A stretch of 26,176 nt of DNA from Candidatus Altarchaeota archaeon (lineage in GTDB: Archaea; SpSt-1190). Where the stretch lies: NCBI GenBank assembly GCA_018221005.1, contig JAAOXW010000017.1, positions 1-26,176 of the forward strand, written 5' to 3'. The position numbers and the translations under genes are program-made. Shown in pieces: positions 8,262 through 16,294 of this stretch. The first letter of the stretch is position 1. Every line of letters begins with the position of its first letter. Under the pieces are notes generated by a model that did no database searches, had not been told where the DNA came from, and worked only from the letters and a program-made list of their open reading frames with translations.

Positions 8262-8310
8262 GTCTCTGTTTTCACCGTGGAGGATTTTTCCAAACTCGCA
8301 AGGCAGCCCT

Positions 8311-8318
8311 TTTATACC
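8311..8318 (+). promoter_or_regulatory. TATA box of asnS
   Basis: TTTATACC is centred 23-24 bp before the ATG at 8338, in the 103-bp gap between divergent lonB and asnS. It fits a leaderless mRNA and supports the chosen start. Confidence 0.55.
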
Positions 8319-8337
8319 TATACAGCCCTCTCTTTGT

Positions 8338-9612
8338 ATGTATACTAAGACTGCAGAAGTCCCAAAAAAGAAGGGAAAAGAAGTCAAGTTGCGGGGGTGG
8401 GTTCACCGACTCCGACAGCTGGGAGACAAATATTTTGTGGTTCTTAGAGATTCAACAGGTATTATTCAAGCTGTAGTCACCCCCGACAAAATTAAAGGCA
8501 AGATTGACACAGAAGCCTCAATTGAACTCACCGGTAAAGTGGTGGAAGACAAGAGGGCACCTCGGGGTTTTGAAGTCCAAGCCACCGACTTAAAAGTTAT
8601 TGGAGAGTCCGCATCGGACTGGCCGTTTCACCGATACAAGAGTACGGAGATGGAGTTAGATCTACGGCACCTCTGGGTGCGAAGCACCAAAATTCAGGAC
8701 GTTCTTCGCGTCAAAGCCAAGATGATTTCAGGCTTCCGACACTTCCTTGATGAGGAAGATTTTTGTGAAGTTGCCCCACCAATTTTTGTCAGCGCAGCTT
8801 GTGAGGGCGGCTCAACCCTCTTTGAAGTACCCTACTTTGGCGGAAAGGCGTATCTGTCCCAATCTGGACAACTCTATTCGGAATCAATGCTTCCTGCACT
8901 CGAAAAAGTCTATGCTCTCGCTCCAAGCTTTAGAGCAGAAAAATCCAGAACCAGAAGGCACGTTACAGAATACTGGCACCTAGAGCCCGAGATGGCCTGG
9001 ACTGACTGGAAGCAGAACATTGACCTTCAAGAAAGTCTACTAAAGGCTTCCATTACTTTCCTACTTGACAAAAACCCAGAACTCTTGGAAAATTACCAAG
9101 ACAGACTTACTGAGCTCGAAAAATGGCGTAAGGAAAAGTGGATTCGAATCAGATACGATGAAGCTATTGAGTTACTTAAAACCAAACTCAAATTCCCAAA
9201 AGCAAAACTTGGGGACGATCTTGGCACCAAGGAAGAGATTGCACTAACTGACCACTTTGATACTTTCGTTGCAGTCACTCACTATCCCCGGGACATGAAG
9301 GCGTTCTACATGAAGGTCGATGAAAAAGACCCCAAGTGGGTGCTTTCAAACGACTTAATGGGCCCCCATGTTGGAGAAATTATTGGAGCTAGTGAGCGAG
9401 AGTGGAAGCACGACCTCTTACTCGAAAACATGAAAATCCACAAGCTCAACCCAAAGGACTATGCTTGGTACTTGGATCTTAGAAAGTATGGCTCGGTACC
9501 TCACAGCGGCTTCGGTCTTGGTATTGAACGGTTCCTAATGTCCGTACTCAAGCTTGAGCACATAAGGGAGACTCTGCCTTATCCGAGGTTCATGAATCGA
9601 ACTTACCCCTAA
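8338..9612 (+). CDS. asnS: Asparaginyl-tRNA synthetase
   Basis: Class IIb aminoacyl-tRNA synthetase (424 aa) charging tRNA-Asn. The N-terminal OB-fold anticodon-binding domain (about 15-90) contains LRGWVHRLR. The catalytic domain has CEGGSTLFEV (155-164) and AYLSQSGQLYSE (171-182), motif 2 FRAEKSRTRRHVTEYWHLEPEM (198-219) and motif 3 GFGLGIERF near residue 400. The RAEKSRTRRH/HLEPE and PHVGEIIGASEREW segments are AsnRS-like rather than AspRS-like, which usually has RAE-S-T-RH-SEF. Direct asparaginylation means this archaeon need not rely on the Asp-tRNA-Asn amidotransferase route for Asn. Confidence 0.92.
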   Translation: MYTKTAEVPKKKGKEVKLRGWVHRLRQLGDKYFVVLRDSTGIIQAVVTPDKIKGKIDTEASIELTGKVVEDKRAPRGFEVQATDLKVIGESASDWPFHRYKSTEMELDLRHLWVRSTKIQDVLRVKAKMISGFRHFLDEEDFCEVAPPIFVSAACEGGSTLFEVPYFGGKAYLSQSGQLYSESMLPALEKVYALAPSFRAEKSRTRRHVTEYWHLEPEMAWTDWKQNIDLQESLLKASITFLLDKNPELLENYQDRLTELEKWRKEKWIRIRYDEAIELLKTKLKFPKAKLGDDLGTKEEIALTDHFDTFVAVTHYPRDMKAFYMKVDEKDPKWVLSNDLMGPHVGEIIGASEREWKHDLLLENMKIHKLNPKDYAWYLDLRKYGSVPHSGFGLGIERFLMSVLKLEHIRETLPYPRFMNRTYP

Positions 9613-9633
9613 GCACGCCCCCTATTGGAAATG

Positions 9634-9640
9634 TTTTAAA
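9634..9640 (+). promoter_or_regulatory. TATA box of the nop5 operon
   Basis: TTTTAAA is centred 25 bp upstream of the GTG at 9662, in the 49-bp gap after asnS. It drives nop5 and probably the two overlapping genes after it. Confidence 0.55.
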
Positions 9641-9661
9641 GTGTAGGGCCTTAGTGCCAAT

Positions 9662-10606
9662 GTGGTTCAGTTAGTAAAAACACCCTTGGGATTCTTTGTA
9701 GTCGCCTTAAAGAACCAGGTTGTCGAGTTTCAAGAAACAATGGGCAATCCTAAGGATGTAGCCACCAATCTTGATTTTGAGTACAAGAAGTGGGAAGAGG
9801 CCATGAGGGCCAAAGCCTATGATTCTGAGGAAGATTGCTTCCTTGACCCTATGAAAATTACTGGCTTAATTGGTATTCCTGAGGAAAAATTCCTTCAAGC
9901 TTCACGAGAGGTTGGACTTGCAGCGGCAAAAATTGCCATAAAAGAACACATTGGTAAGGACTATCTTGTGGTTCAAGCCGTTGGTGCTCTTGACGATCTT
10001 ACCAAGGCCATCAATTTGTTGGCGAACAGAGCCATGGAATGGTACGGGCTTCACTATCCTGAGTTCAAAGAAGAGGACATGGAAAAATATATTTCTGGTT
10101 TACTCAAACATAAGCGGGGGATTAGTATGGGTCTTGAAATTGATGACCGGGACCTAAACTCAATTAGAGATTATGCGGAAGGTATTACCTTACTCATTAA
10201 ACGAAAGAAGCTGATTGAAACTTATATTGACAAATTGATGAGTGAGCTTTCCCCCAATGTCAAGGCACTTGCGGGTGCTAATCTTGGGGCACGCCTCATA
10301 TCACGTGCAGGAAGTCTAAAGCGTCTAGCACGCCTCCCTGCCAGCACCATACAAGTCTTTGGGGCGGAAAAGGCACTCTTCAAACATCTCCAGAAGGGAG
10401 TTCCACCCCCAAAACACGGTATCATATTCCAGCATAATGCAATCTCCACTGCACCAAAGCACAATCGTGGTAAATTGGCCAGAACTCTGGCTGCTAAACT
10501 TGCCATTGCAGCCAAGATTGATTATTACTCTGGGGACTTCAGACAGTCTCTGGTTGATGACTGGAATGCGCGAATTAAAGAGGTGAAAAAAAATGTTAAA
10601 AATTAA
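9662..10606 (+). CDS. nop5: Nop5 (Nop56/58-type) box C/D RNP scaffold protein
   Basis: Core scaffold of the archaeal box C/D sRNP that guides rRNA/tRNA 2'-O-methylation; it bridges L7Ae-bound guide RNA and fibrillarin. The 314-residue protein has an N-terminal fibrillarin-binding region, a helical coiled-coil middle (about 110-200) and a C-terminal NOP domain. The NOP signature includes GANLGARLISRAGSL, followed by AEKALF and GIIFQHNAI. The start is GTG, preceded at 25 bp by a TATA box; the out-of-frame ATG two bases upstream is not used. It overlaps the next gene by 14 bp and lies upstream of fibrillarin, its usual partner. Confidence 0.95.
   Translation: MVQLVKTPLGFFVVALKNQVVEFQETMGNPKDVATNLDFEYKKWEEAMRAKAYDSEEDCFLDPMKITGLIGIPEEKFLQASREVGLAAAKIAIKEHIGKDYLVVQAVGALDDLTKAINLLANRAMEWYGLHYPEFKEEDMEKYISGLLKHKRGISMGLEIDDRDLNSIRDYAEGITLLIKRKKLIETYIDKLMSELSPNVKALAGANLGARLISRAGSLKRLARLPASTIQVFGAEKALFKHLQKGVPPPKHGIIFQHNAISTAPKHNRGKLARTLAAKLAIAAKIDYYSGDFRQSLVDDWNARIKEVKKNVKN
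10580..10586 (+). promoter_or_regulatory. Shine-Dalgarno site of the membrane protein gene inside nop5
   Basis: GAGGTGA lies inside the 3' end of nop5, 6 nt before the ATG at 10593. It matches the archaeal anti-SD (AUCACCUCC), fixes the start, and argues for translational coupling in the operon. Confidence 0.65.
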
Positions 10607-10970
10607 ATGGCCGAAGTATGACATCTTTCAAAAGATTATGACCACAATTATTGTATTGATAACTTTATTGGGCTTCTACTATGCCTATCAAATCACCCAA
10701 TTTGCATTCATTGGTGTGTCTGATTTTCTAATTTTCATAGGTGCAGTGAATATAATCGCGCTTGAAGTGATGTTGCTACTAGTGATTGTAGTTTACGAAG
10801 TTTCACTAAGTCTTAACAGTATCACTGGAAGAACAGAAGTGAAGGAAAAAATTGAGCGCGCAATAACTGCAGAGGAATTTGCAAGAGCCTATGCTAAATT
10901 TGGTGGAAAAAAATCAAGAGTTAAAAAAGTGAAAAAAACTAAGCTTAAACGAAGGGTGAAGAAGAAATGA
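10593..10970 (+). CDS. Small basic two-helix membrane protein between nop5 and fibrillarin
   Basis: I do not recognise a family for this 125-residue protein. It has two predicted membrane helices (about 15-34 and 44-70), a soluble stretch containing a TAEEFARAYAKFGG helix (92-105), and a C-terminal tail (107-125) that is mostly lysine and arginine and could contact RNA, DNA or acidic lipid surfaces. It overlaps nop5 by 14 bp, has a strong SD inside nop5, and overlaps fibrillarin by 4 bp (ATGA). It is therefore almost certainly translated from the same mRNA as both box C/D proteins. These two genes are usually adjacent, so an embedded membrane protein is unusual. Function unknown; membrane tethering of RNP or ribosome assembly would be speculation. 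Confidence 0.85.
   Translation: MLKIKWPKYDIFQKIMTTIIVLITLLGFYYAYQITQFAFIGVSDFLIFIGAVNIIALEVMLLLVIVVYEVSLSLNSITGRTEVKEKIERAITAEEFARAYAKFGGKKSRVKKVKKTKLKRRVKKK
10954..10959 (+). promoter_or_regulatory. Shine-Dalgarno site of fibrillarin
   Basis: GGGTGA lies 7 nt before the ATG at 10967, within the membrane protein gene. It is the operon-internal SD type, contrasting with the SD-less leaderless first genes. Confidence 0.55.
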
Positions 10971-11602
10971 TGATAAAACTCGGCAGAAATTTTGCTACTA
11001 AGAATCTAGTTCCAGGTAAGTCCGTTTACGGAGAGAGCTTGGCGAAGAGGAAGGGCGGTGAGTTTCGTAGCTGGGACCCAAAGCGCAGTAAAGTTGCAGC
11101 GGCAATGATGAAGGGCATGAAAATCCCCCTAAAGGAGAACCAGATGGTCCTCTACTTAGGTGTTGCTACGGGAACCACAGCCAGCCACCTCAGTGACCTG
11201 CTAACCAAGGGCATGCTCTTTGGAGTTGATTTTGCCCCTCGTGTTTTGCGAGAGTTCATCTTACTTTCAGAAGTCAGGAGGAATTTAGTGCCTATCATGG
11301 CGGACGCTAGCAAACCCCAGAAATATCGATGGTTAGTTCCTAATGTAGATTTCATGTTCCAAGACGTGGCTCAACCCAACCAAGCTCAAATTCTTGTGAG
11401 AAATGCTAAAATATTTTTGAATAAGGGCGGTCATATTTTTGTGGCAGTAAAGTCCAGAAGTATTGATGTCACTAAGAAACCCGGCGATGTTTTCAAAGTG
11501 TTCAAAAAAGAAATTAAAGAAGCTGGCTTCACAATTCTTGATGAGAAGCGACTGGAACCTTTTGAGAAGGACCATCTTGCACTTCTATTGAAGTGGAAAT
11601 AG
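10967..11602 (+). CDS. flpA: Fibrillarin-like rRNA/tRNA 2'-O-methyltransferase
   Basis: Catalytic subunit of the box C/D sRNP, methylating ribose 2'-OH groups with SAM. The 211-residue protein shows the fibrillarin SAM fold: motif I YLGVATGTT (63-71; usual GAASGTT), GVDFAPRV (86-93; the acidic residue is D instead of the usual E), MADASKP (111-117), DVAQPNQA (133-140), AVKSRSIDV and the terminal EKDH segment. It starts at ATG 10967, overlapping the stop of the membrane protein. The 3' end overlaps the convergent phosphoesterase by 74 bp. Its by-product SAH would be handled by the SAH hydrolase encoded near 19 kb. Confidence 0.95.
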   Translation: MMIKLGRNFATKNLVPGKSVYGESLAKRKGGEFRSWDPKRSKVAAAMMKGMKIPLKENQMVLYLGVATGTTASHLSDLLTKGMLFGVDFAPRVLREFILLSEVRRNLVPIMADASKPQKYRWLVPNVDFMFQDVAQPNQAQILVRNAKIFLNKGGHIFVAVKSRSIDVTKKPGDVFKVFKKEIKEAGFTILDEKRLEPFEKDHLALLLKWK

Positions 11603-12791
11603 GGTGTGAATACCCGAACTTTTGTGAATAATCATTCAGTGCGGCATTAGCTCTCTCAGAAAGTGGTAGGTCCTCCATGTAGGTTTGCGGGCTTGATTTA
11701 CAAACGTAAATTGGCACTCGCAACTCTCCATTAATTTTTTCAGAGATTACAAGTGCAGTGCCTTCCCTGTAAGTGGGCCCTGAGACAATTAGTTTTTTCT
11801 CCCGGTTGTGAAGATGTCTGTGGAGGTGTGCACGTATTCGGTACATGTCTTCATCAATTCTTGTTGCTTCAGGCATCGTTTCTTCATCGAAGAACCTAGT
11901 GTAGTATTTCTTTACAAGGGGGTCTACTAATGCACGCGAAACGGGCCCCTTACTATTGCTAACGTCTTCAACTACCCCCATGAATATATCAATGAGTTTG
12001 AAAGCACCCAGTAACACCTGTTTTTTAATCCGGTCTACTTTTCCGTCAGTTTCTCTGTAAACTATTTCCTTAGCCCACTCTTCATTACGCCTTCGTCGAC
12101 CGCCATCATATCTGTGGCCGTGTTCAAAGTGAAGATTTCTTACAGCATACTCTTCATCAAATTTGAAGTCATCAGAGAGCTTTAGAATTTTCTTTAATTC
12201 ATCTTCATTGTCATGATTCCCTAATAAATATTTTAGATACCCTTCATCCATCCCCCTTCGGATTTCCTGTGTTATCTTCTCAAAGACATCTGCCGCAATA
12301 TCTATGTTATAACTGTCTTTATCAATGAGAGTCATTTTATTTTCATCTTCTAAATAAAGTGAATTGATGTCTTCAATAAGTGAATTGTATTGTTTGGCGT
12401 GTTTCTTTTGGATTAAACCATGTTGTTTTCTTTGTAACTCTGAGAACTCGACAGCGGCCGATTCACTCGAATTTCTTGATTCGATATACTCATAAGTCTT
12501 AAACGCATCTTGGTCACTCAGGTGATCTATGATGTCTCCATTGAGTATGACTTCATCAATTATTCCAATATCTGTTATTGTGAACTCTCCATCAACTTCA
12601 GTAATCTTGCCCTCGACTCGCTGCATACTTTTCTTTAAGTCTCTCAAAAATTCCAGTGCAAAACTAATGCCCTCCCCCGACCGGTGTTTTAGGAGCTTCT
12701 TGAAAATGTGTGTGTCATTGTAAATATCTGCAATATAGGTTGATGACTCCGTCTCTTCCTCCGGTGACACGACGAGTTCAGTACCCCTCAT
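11529..12791 (-). CDS. Calcineurin-like metallophosphoesterase
   Basis: A 420-residue protein with dinuclear-metal phosphoesterase motifs in order: NDTH (D-x-H, 25-28), LNGDIID (84-90), LLGNHDNE (189-196), FEHGHRYD (222-229) and a late HLHRHLH that may replace GH-x-H near 320. The spacing recalls LpxH/COG2908-like esterases, but a helical insertion of about 80 residues between motifs 2 and 3 and a long C-terminal part are extra. The substrate is unknown. I prefer ATG 12791 over the upstream in-frame GTG at 12800 because the TATA-like box at 12813-12821 is centred 26 bp from the ATG. The last 23 codons run antisense to the fibrillarin 3' end. No obvious partner is adjacent. Confidence 0.82.
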   Translation of the reverse strand: MRGTELVVSPEEETESSTYIADIYNDTHIFKKLLKHRSGEGISFALEFLRDLKKSMQRVEGKITEVDGEFTITDIGIIDEVILNGDIIDHLSDQDAFKTYEYIESRNSSESAAVEFSELQRKQHGLIQKKHAKQYNSLIEDINSLYLEDENKMTLIDKDSYNIDIAADVFEKITQEIRRGMDEGYLKYLLGNHDNEDELKKILKLSDDFKFDEEYAVRNLHFEHGHRYDGGRRRRNEEWAKEIVYRETDGKVDRIKKQVLLGAFKLIDIFMGVVEDVSNSKGPVSRALVDPLVKKYYTRFFDEETMPEATRIDEDMYRIRAHLHRHLHNREKKLIVSGPTYREGTALVISEKINGELRVPIYVCKSSPQTYMEDLPLSERANAALNDYSQKFGYSHPISTSIEVQDGPSQKVPVASHQEL

Positions 12792-12812
12792 ACCTTTCAC
12801 GGGTGTTCGACG

Positions 12813-12821
12813 ATTAATATA
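12813..12821 (-). promoter_or_regulatory. TATA box of the metallophosphoesterase
   Basis: The minus strand reads TATATTAAT here, centred 26 bp from the ATG at 12791. It decides the start against GTG 12800 and sits in the 51-bp gap after valS. Confidence 0.55.
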
Positions 12822-12842
12822 CCTTTTTCGTTAATTGTCGGC

Positions 12843-15125
12843 TTATTCTAGGTGATGCATTGCAGCCAAATCATCAGCAAAGGCTTCTAAATCGCCCGGA
12901 ATCTTCGCTTTTATACCGTCTTTAAGACTAATGCCCTTTTCTTGCTTAATCGACCATAGCTTTTCATTGAAAGCCAACAATTTTTGAGTATCTTTGGTAG
13001 TTTGAACGTCAAAAGCCACCGGCATAACTTGAGTGTGCACCGAGCCCCCATAGAGCTTTGACCATGTATACTCTGTTACAAAGGGGGTGATGGGTGCAAG
13101 CAGTTTTAGTATGGCTTTGAGCGCTTCGTTTAAAGTCCAAAGTGCGCTCTGATCACCCGCATATGCACGAGTCTTGGCCATTTCGATATAGTGTGCTGCA
13201 AAGATTTCCCATGTAAAATTTTTGACCGTATTGGCGGGAACGAAGAAATCCATGTCCTCATAACCCGTAATCGCCTTTTTGATAACTGTGTTCAATTCGC
13301 CTAAAATCCACTTGTCCGTATTATGAAGGGTGGCCGGTTTCTTAGTGGCCACTTCAAACATCCCAACAAAGCGCGCAATATTGTAAATCTTCTGAATAAA
13401 CTTCCCAGAGCCCCGCACCCTTTCTTCACTCAATCTTATGTCGCTCCCAAGTTTGGCCTCAGACGCACCCTGAAATCTCAAGGCATCCGCCCCATATTTT
13501 TCAATCATAGGCATTGGATACAAAATGTTGCCAAGTGATTTGCTCATTTTCTTACCGTGCTCATCCACAACATGTCCACTTATCCAGACATGTTCAAACG
13601 CACGTTTTTTGGTTAATTGGAAAGTTCGTAGTAGACTGTAAAAAAGCCAAGTTCTGACAATGTCCTTTCCCTGAGGTCGAACGAAACTTGGGAAGGTTTG
13701 TTTGAAGAAAGCGTCATCTTGTTTATATCCACAAATGTAGAGGGGTGAGATACTTGAATCCATCCACGTATCTAGTACACGATGGTCTCCCTTGCATTTT
13801 TTATTGCATTTTGGACAGGGCAGCTCTTCCTTCCATGATTCGTAATATTTACCCGACTCTGGGGCCCAAAAACCATGCTCTTTACACTTAAACAAGGGAA
13901 TGGGTGTGCCATAGAACCTTCGGCGGCTGATGGGCCAGTCCTGAGAGACACGGTCCATCCAATCAATTAAGAGTTGTTTCATAAATTGTGGGTGAAACTC
14001 CATCTCATCTGAAATTTTTCGAAGGTCTTTTATGAAAGCTTGCTGCTTCAGATAAAATTCGGGCAGGGCCACAAATTCAATATCATCCTTACTCCTCCAA
14101 CAAACGGGAACTTGTTGTTCAACCTCTTCACTTTTTTCAAGCAACTTATTTTTTTCCAAATCCTCAATCATTTGTGAACGCGCCTTTTTTGTGTGCATGC
14201 CTGCATACTTCCCCCCGCCATCATTTAGGGTTCCATTGGGTTCGAGTATGAGGCGCTCAGTTAGTTTAAGTTCATTGAATAGCTTAACGTCAGTTTGGTC
14301 CCCATATGAGCAAAGCATCATTGCCCCCGTTCCAAAGTCGGGATTAGCCTCAGGGTGAGTGAGGACTTCCACTTTTCTATCATAGAGTGGAATCTTGACC
14401 TTTTTCCCGACAAAGTGCTTGAAGCGGTCATCGTCCGGATGAACAATGATGGCATCACACGCACCGAGTAATTCCGGCCGAGTTGTGGCAATGGGGATGT
14501 ACGTTCCATCGTCCAGCATAAATTTGATGTAATTAAGTTTGGTCTTGCCACTCCTGTATTCAATCTCAGCATCTGCTAGGGTGGTTCTGCATCCAGGACA
14601 CCAGTTATTTGGGCGTTTAGCCTCATAAATCAAGCCCTTATTCCACAACTCTATGAAAGTGCCTTGAGTTATTATTCGATACTCTGGACTGTCCGTTCGA
14701 TATGGGGCATCCCAATCCATACTGATTCCCAAGCCTTGGAAAGTCTGGATGATGTACGCTTCATACTCATCGAGTTTTTTCTTACACATCTCCAAAAATT
14801 CTTCCCGCTCCACTTGGTGCGCCTTTATTTTGTGATCTTTTTCAACTCGACTCTCAATTGGCAGACCGTTTCTGTCAATTCCAAGTGGGAACCAGACTGG
14901 TTTTCCCATCATGCGCCAGCTCCTGGCAATCATATCAATTTGTGAATAATGTATGGCACTCCCAATGTGAATTTTTCCACTTGGATATGGGGGCGGGGTG
15001 TCAACTACCCATATGCGGTTTTTGACTGTCGGTTTGGCCCATGATTTTTCCTTTAGCCAGCTTGCAAAAATCTCTGCCTCCTTGCTTTTCTTCCACCGTT
15101 TGTCTGCCAAAGGAGATTCACGCAT
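12843..15125 (-). CDS. valS: Valyl-tRNA synthetase
   Basis: Class Ia synthetase charging tRNA-Val, with an editing domain that removes Thr-tRNA-Val. The HIGH-type motif is PYPSGKIHIG (46-55); KMSKS lies near residue 525 in GKKMSKSLGN. The CP1 editing domain carries ATTRPELLGA. Zinc-knuckle cysteine pairs (CPGC, CPKC) flank the Rossmann core. TWMDSSISPL and the RPQGKDIVRTWLFY segment are ValRS-like. At 760 residues it is about 100 shorter than typical euryarchaeal ValRS, mostly through a compact C-terminal part after the anticodon-binding helices. The start ATG at 15125 has a TATA box 24-25 bp upstream. Confidence 0.94.
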   Translation of the reverse strand: MRESPLADKRWKKSKEAEIFASWLKEKSWAKPTVKNRIWVVDTPPPYPSGKIHIGSAIHYSQIDMIARSWRMMGKPVWFPLGIDRNGLPIESRVEKDHKIKAHQVEREEFLEMCKKKLDEYEAYIIQTFQGLGISMDWDAPYRTDSPEYRIITQGTFIELWNKGLIYEAKRPNNWCPGCRTTLADAEIEYRSGKTKLNYIKFMLDDGTYIPIATTRPELLGACDAIIVHPDDDRFKHFVGKKVKIPLYDRKVEVLTHPEANPDFGTGAMMLCSYGDQTDVKLFNELKLTERLILEPNGTLNDGGGKYAGMHTKKARSQMIEDLEKNKLLEKSEEVEQQVPVCWRSKDDIEFVALPEFYLKQQAFIKDLRKISDEMEFHPQFMKQLLIDWMDRVSQDWPISRRRFYGTPIPLFKCKEHGFWAPESGKYYESWKEELPCPKCNKKCKGDHRVLDTWMDSSISPLYICGYKQDDAFFKQTFPSFVRPQGKDIVRTWLFYSLLRTFQLTKKRAFEHVWISGHVVDEHGKKMSKSLGNILYPMPMIEKYGADALRFQGASEAKLGSDIRLSEERVRGSGKFIQKIYNIARFVGMFEVATKKPATLHNTDKWILGELNTVIKKAITGYEDMDFFVPANTVKNFTWEIFAAHYIEMAKTRAYAGDQSALWTLNEALKAILKLLAPITPFVTEYTWSKLYGGSVHTQVMPVAFDVQTTKDTQKLLAFNEKLWSIKQEKGISLKDGIKAKIPGDLEAFADDLAAMHHLE

Positions 15126-15145
15126 GTCTTAATTCGGAGATGTGG

Positions 15146-15153
15146 CTTAAAAA
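15146..15153 (-). promoter_or_regulatory. TATA box of valS
   Basis: The minus strand reads TTTTTAAG, centred 24-25 bp from the valS ATG. It is one of two separate TATA boxes in the 109-bp valS/prf1 divergent gap. Confidence 0.5.
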
Positions 15154-15201
15154 CCCTTCTTTTTGAGCGAAAGCGAGTGATAGCTCGCAGTTCCCCCTGC
15201 G

Positions 15202-15209
15202 TATAAATA
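15202..15209 (+). promoter_or_regulatory. TATA box of prf1 operon
   Basis: TATAAATA (within GTATAAATATAAAC) is centred 29-30 bp before the GTG at 15235 but only 14-15 bp before the TTG at 15220. It therefore favours the GTG as the real start of aRF1. Confidence 0.6.
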
Positions 15210-15234
15210 TAAACTCTTATTGCCGGTTCTAGAT

Positions 15235-16293
15235 GTGGAAGCTAGTCTACAAGATTTCAAGAGAAAAATCAAGCAGTTGCGAAATATTCGGGGCAGGAAT
15301 ACTGAACTTGTAACTGTGATGGTTCCTGTTGGCTATGCCCTTCACAGAATTGTTAATCAAATTTCTCAGGAAAAAGGTACTGCAGTTAATATCAAGAGTA
15401 AGGGGACCCGCAAGAATGTGATGACTGCTCTTGAAAAAACTCTTCAGCATCTTTCCCTCTTCAAAAAAACTCCCGACAATGGGTTGGCCGTTTTTGTGGG
15501 GAATATTGGTGAACCTGGGAAGGAAAAATGGATTGTTGAAAGTATTACCCCTCCCTTCCCACTGGAAATGCGTGTTTATCGATGTGACCAAGTTTTTTTC
15601 CTTGACCCTTTCCTTGACATGCTCAAACCCACAGATGTCTTTGGTTTAGTGATTGTGGAGCGCAGGGAAACCACCCTTGCAATTTTGCGCGGTAAACGAA
15701 TTGAAATAATCAAAACTATGAAAAGTATGATTCCCGGCAAATTCCGTGCAGGGGGGCAGAGTGCGGCCCGATTTGCACGTGTTCGAGAGGGACTTACTCA
15801 CGATTTCTATAAGAAAATTCACGAACATGTCCGCCAGTACTTAATGGAAACTAAGGGCATTTTATTGGGGGGCCCGGGCCCAACTAAGGAAGAATTATTT
15901 GAAGTGTTTCACAAGGAGATTCAAGATAAGGTAATTTCCATTCAAGATATTGGATATGCGGGCGAACCCGGCCTCCGAGAATTGGTGGAAAAGAGTCAGG
16001 ATGCCTTGAAAGAAACGGCAGTTGAGCGAGAGAGAAAATTAGTGGAAGAGTTGTTCAAAGGCATAGCTATGGGTAGTAAAGTGGCGTATGGGGTTGCCGA
16101 AGTTCAGCAGAAACTAAAGGAAGGAACAGTTGGGACTCTAATTCTCAGTGAAGACCTTGAAGAAAAAATACTTGAAGCTTTTGAGAAAACCGCAGAACAA
16201 CTTGGAACTAAGGTAGAATATGTTTCCACGGAGACACAGTCCGGCAAGGAATTTATGGCAATTGGTGGTGTCGGCGCACTATTGAGGCGATAG
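15235..16293 (+). CDS. prf1: Archaeal peptide chain release factor aRF1 (lacking the zinc mini-domain)
   Basis: Recognises all stop codons and triggers peptide release. The stop-codon domain has NIKS at 52-55 and YxCxxxF at 115-121 (Y-R-C-D-Q-V-F). The catalytic GGQ is at 173-175 in the segment KFRAGGQSAARF. The C-terminal domain ends with the usual VEYVSTETQSG and GGVGALLR. The start is GTG 15235, chosen from TATA spacing; TTG 15220 would add five residues. At 352 residues it is about 60 short of typical aRF1. The missing part lies after LILSEDLEE, where others carry a cysteine-rich mini-domain (C-x2-C ... C-x2-C). The essential codon-reading and hydrolysis motifs are intact. It heads an operon with the COG1325 and PHP genes. 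Confidence 0.93.
   Translation: MEASLQDFKRKIKQLRNIRGRNTELVTVMVPVGYALHRIVNQISQEKGTAVNIKSKGTRKNVMTALEKTLQHLSLFKKTPDNGLAVFVGNIGEPGKEKWIVESITPPFPLEMRVYRCDQVFFLDPFLDMLKPTDVFGLVIVERRETTLAILRGKRIEIIKTMKSMIPGKFRAGGQSAARFARVREGLTHDFYKKIHEHVRQYLMETKGILLGGPGPTKEELFEVFHKEIQDKVISIQDIGYAGEPGLRELVEKSQDALKETAVERERKLVEELFKGIAMGSKVAYGVAEVQQKLKEGTVGTLILSEDLEEKILEAFEKTAEQLGTKVEYVSTETQSGKEFMAIGGVGALLRR
16284..16291 (+). promoter_or_regulatory. Shine-Dalgarno site of the COG1325 gene
   Basis: GAGGCGAT, one mismatch from GAGGTGAT, lies at the end of prf1 just before the ATG at 16295. It marks the gene as operon-internal. Confidence 0.4.
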
Positions 16294-16294
16294 T

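Noticed and set aside
10222..10624. Two minus-strand open frames opposite the end of nop5
   Set aside because: They are shadows of the conserved NOP-domain coding sequence with no promoter or recognisable protein.
15173..15188. GCGAG-TGATAG-CTCGC hairpin in the valS/prf1 gap
   Set aside because: Only 5-bp arms, located between two well-placed TATA boxes; no T-box-like or riboswitch consensus is recognisable in 109 bp.
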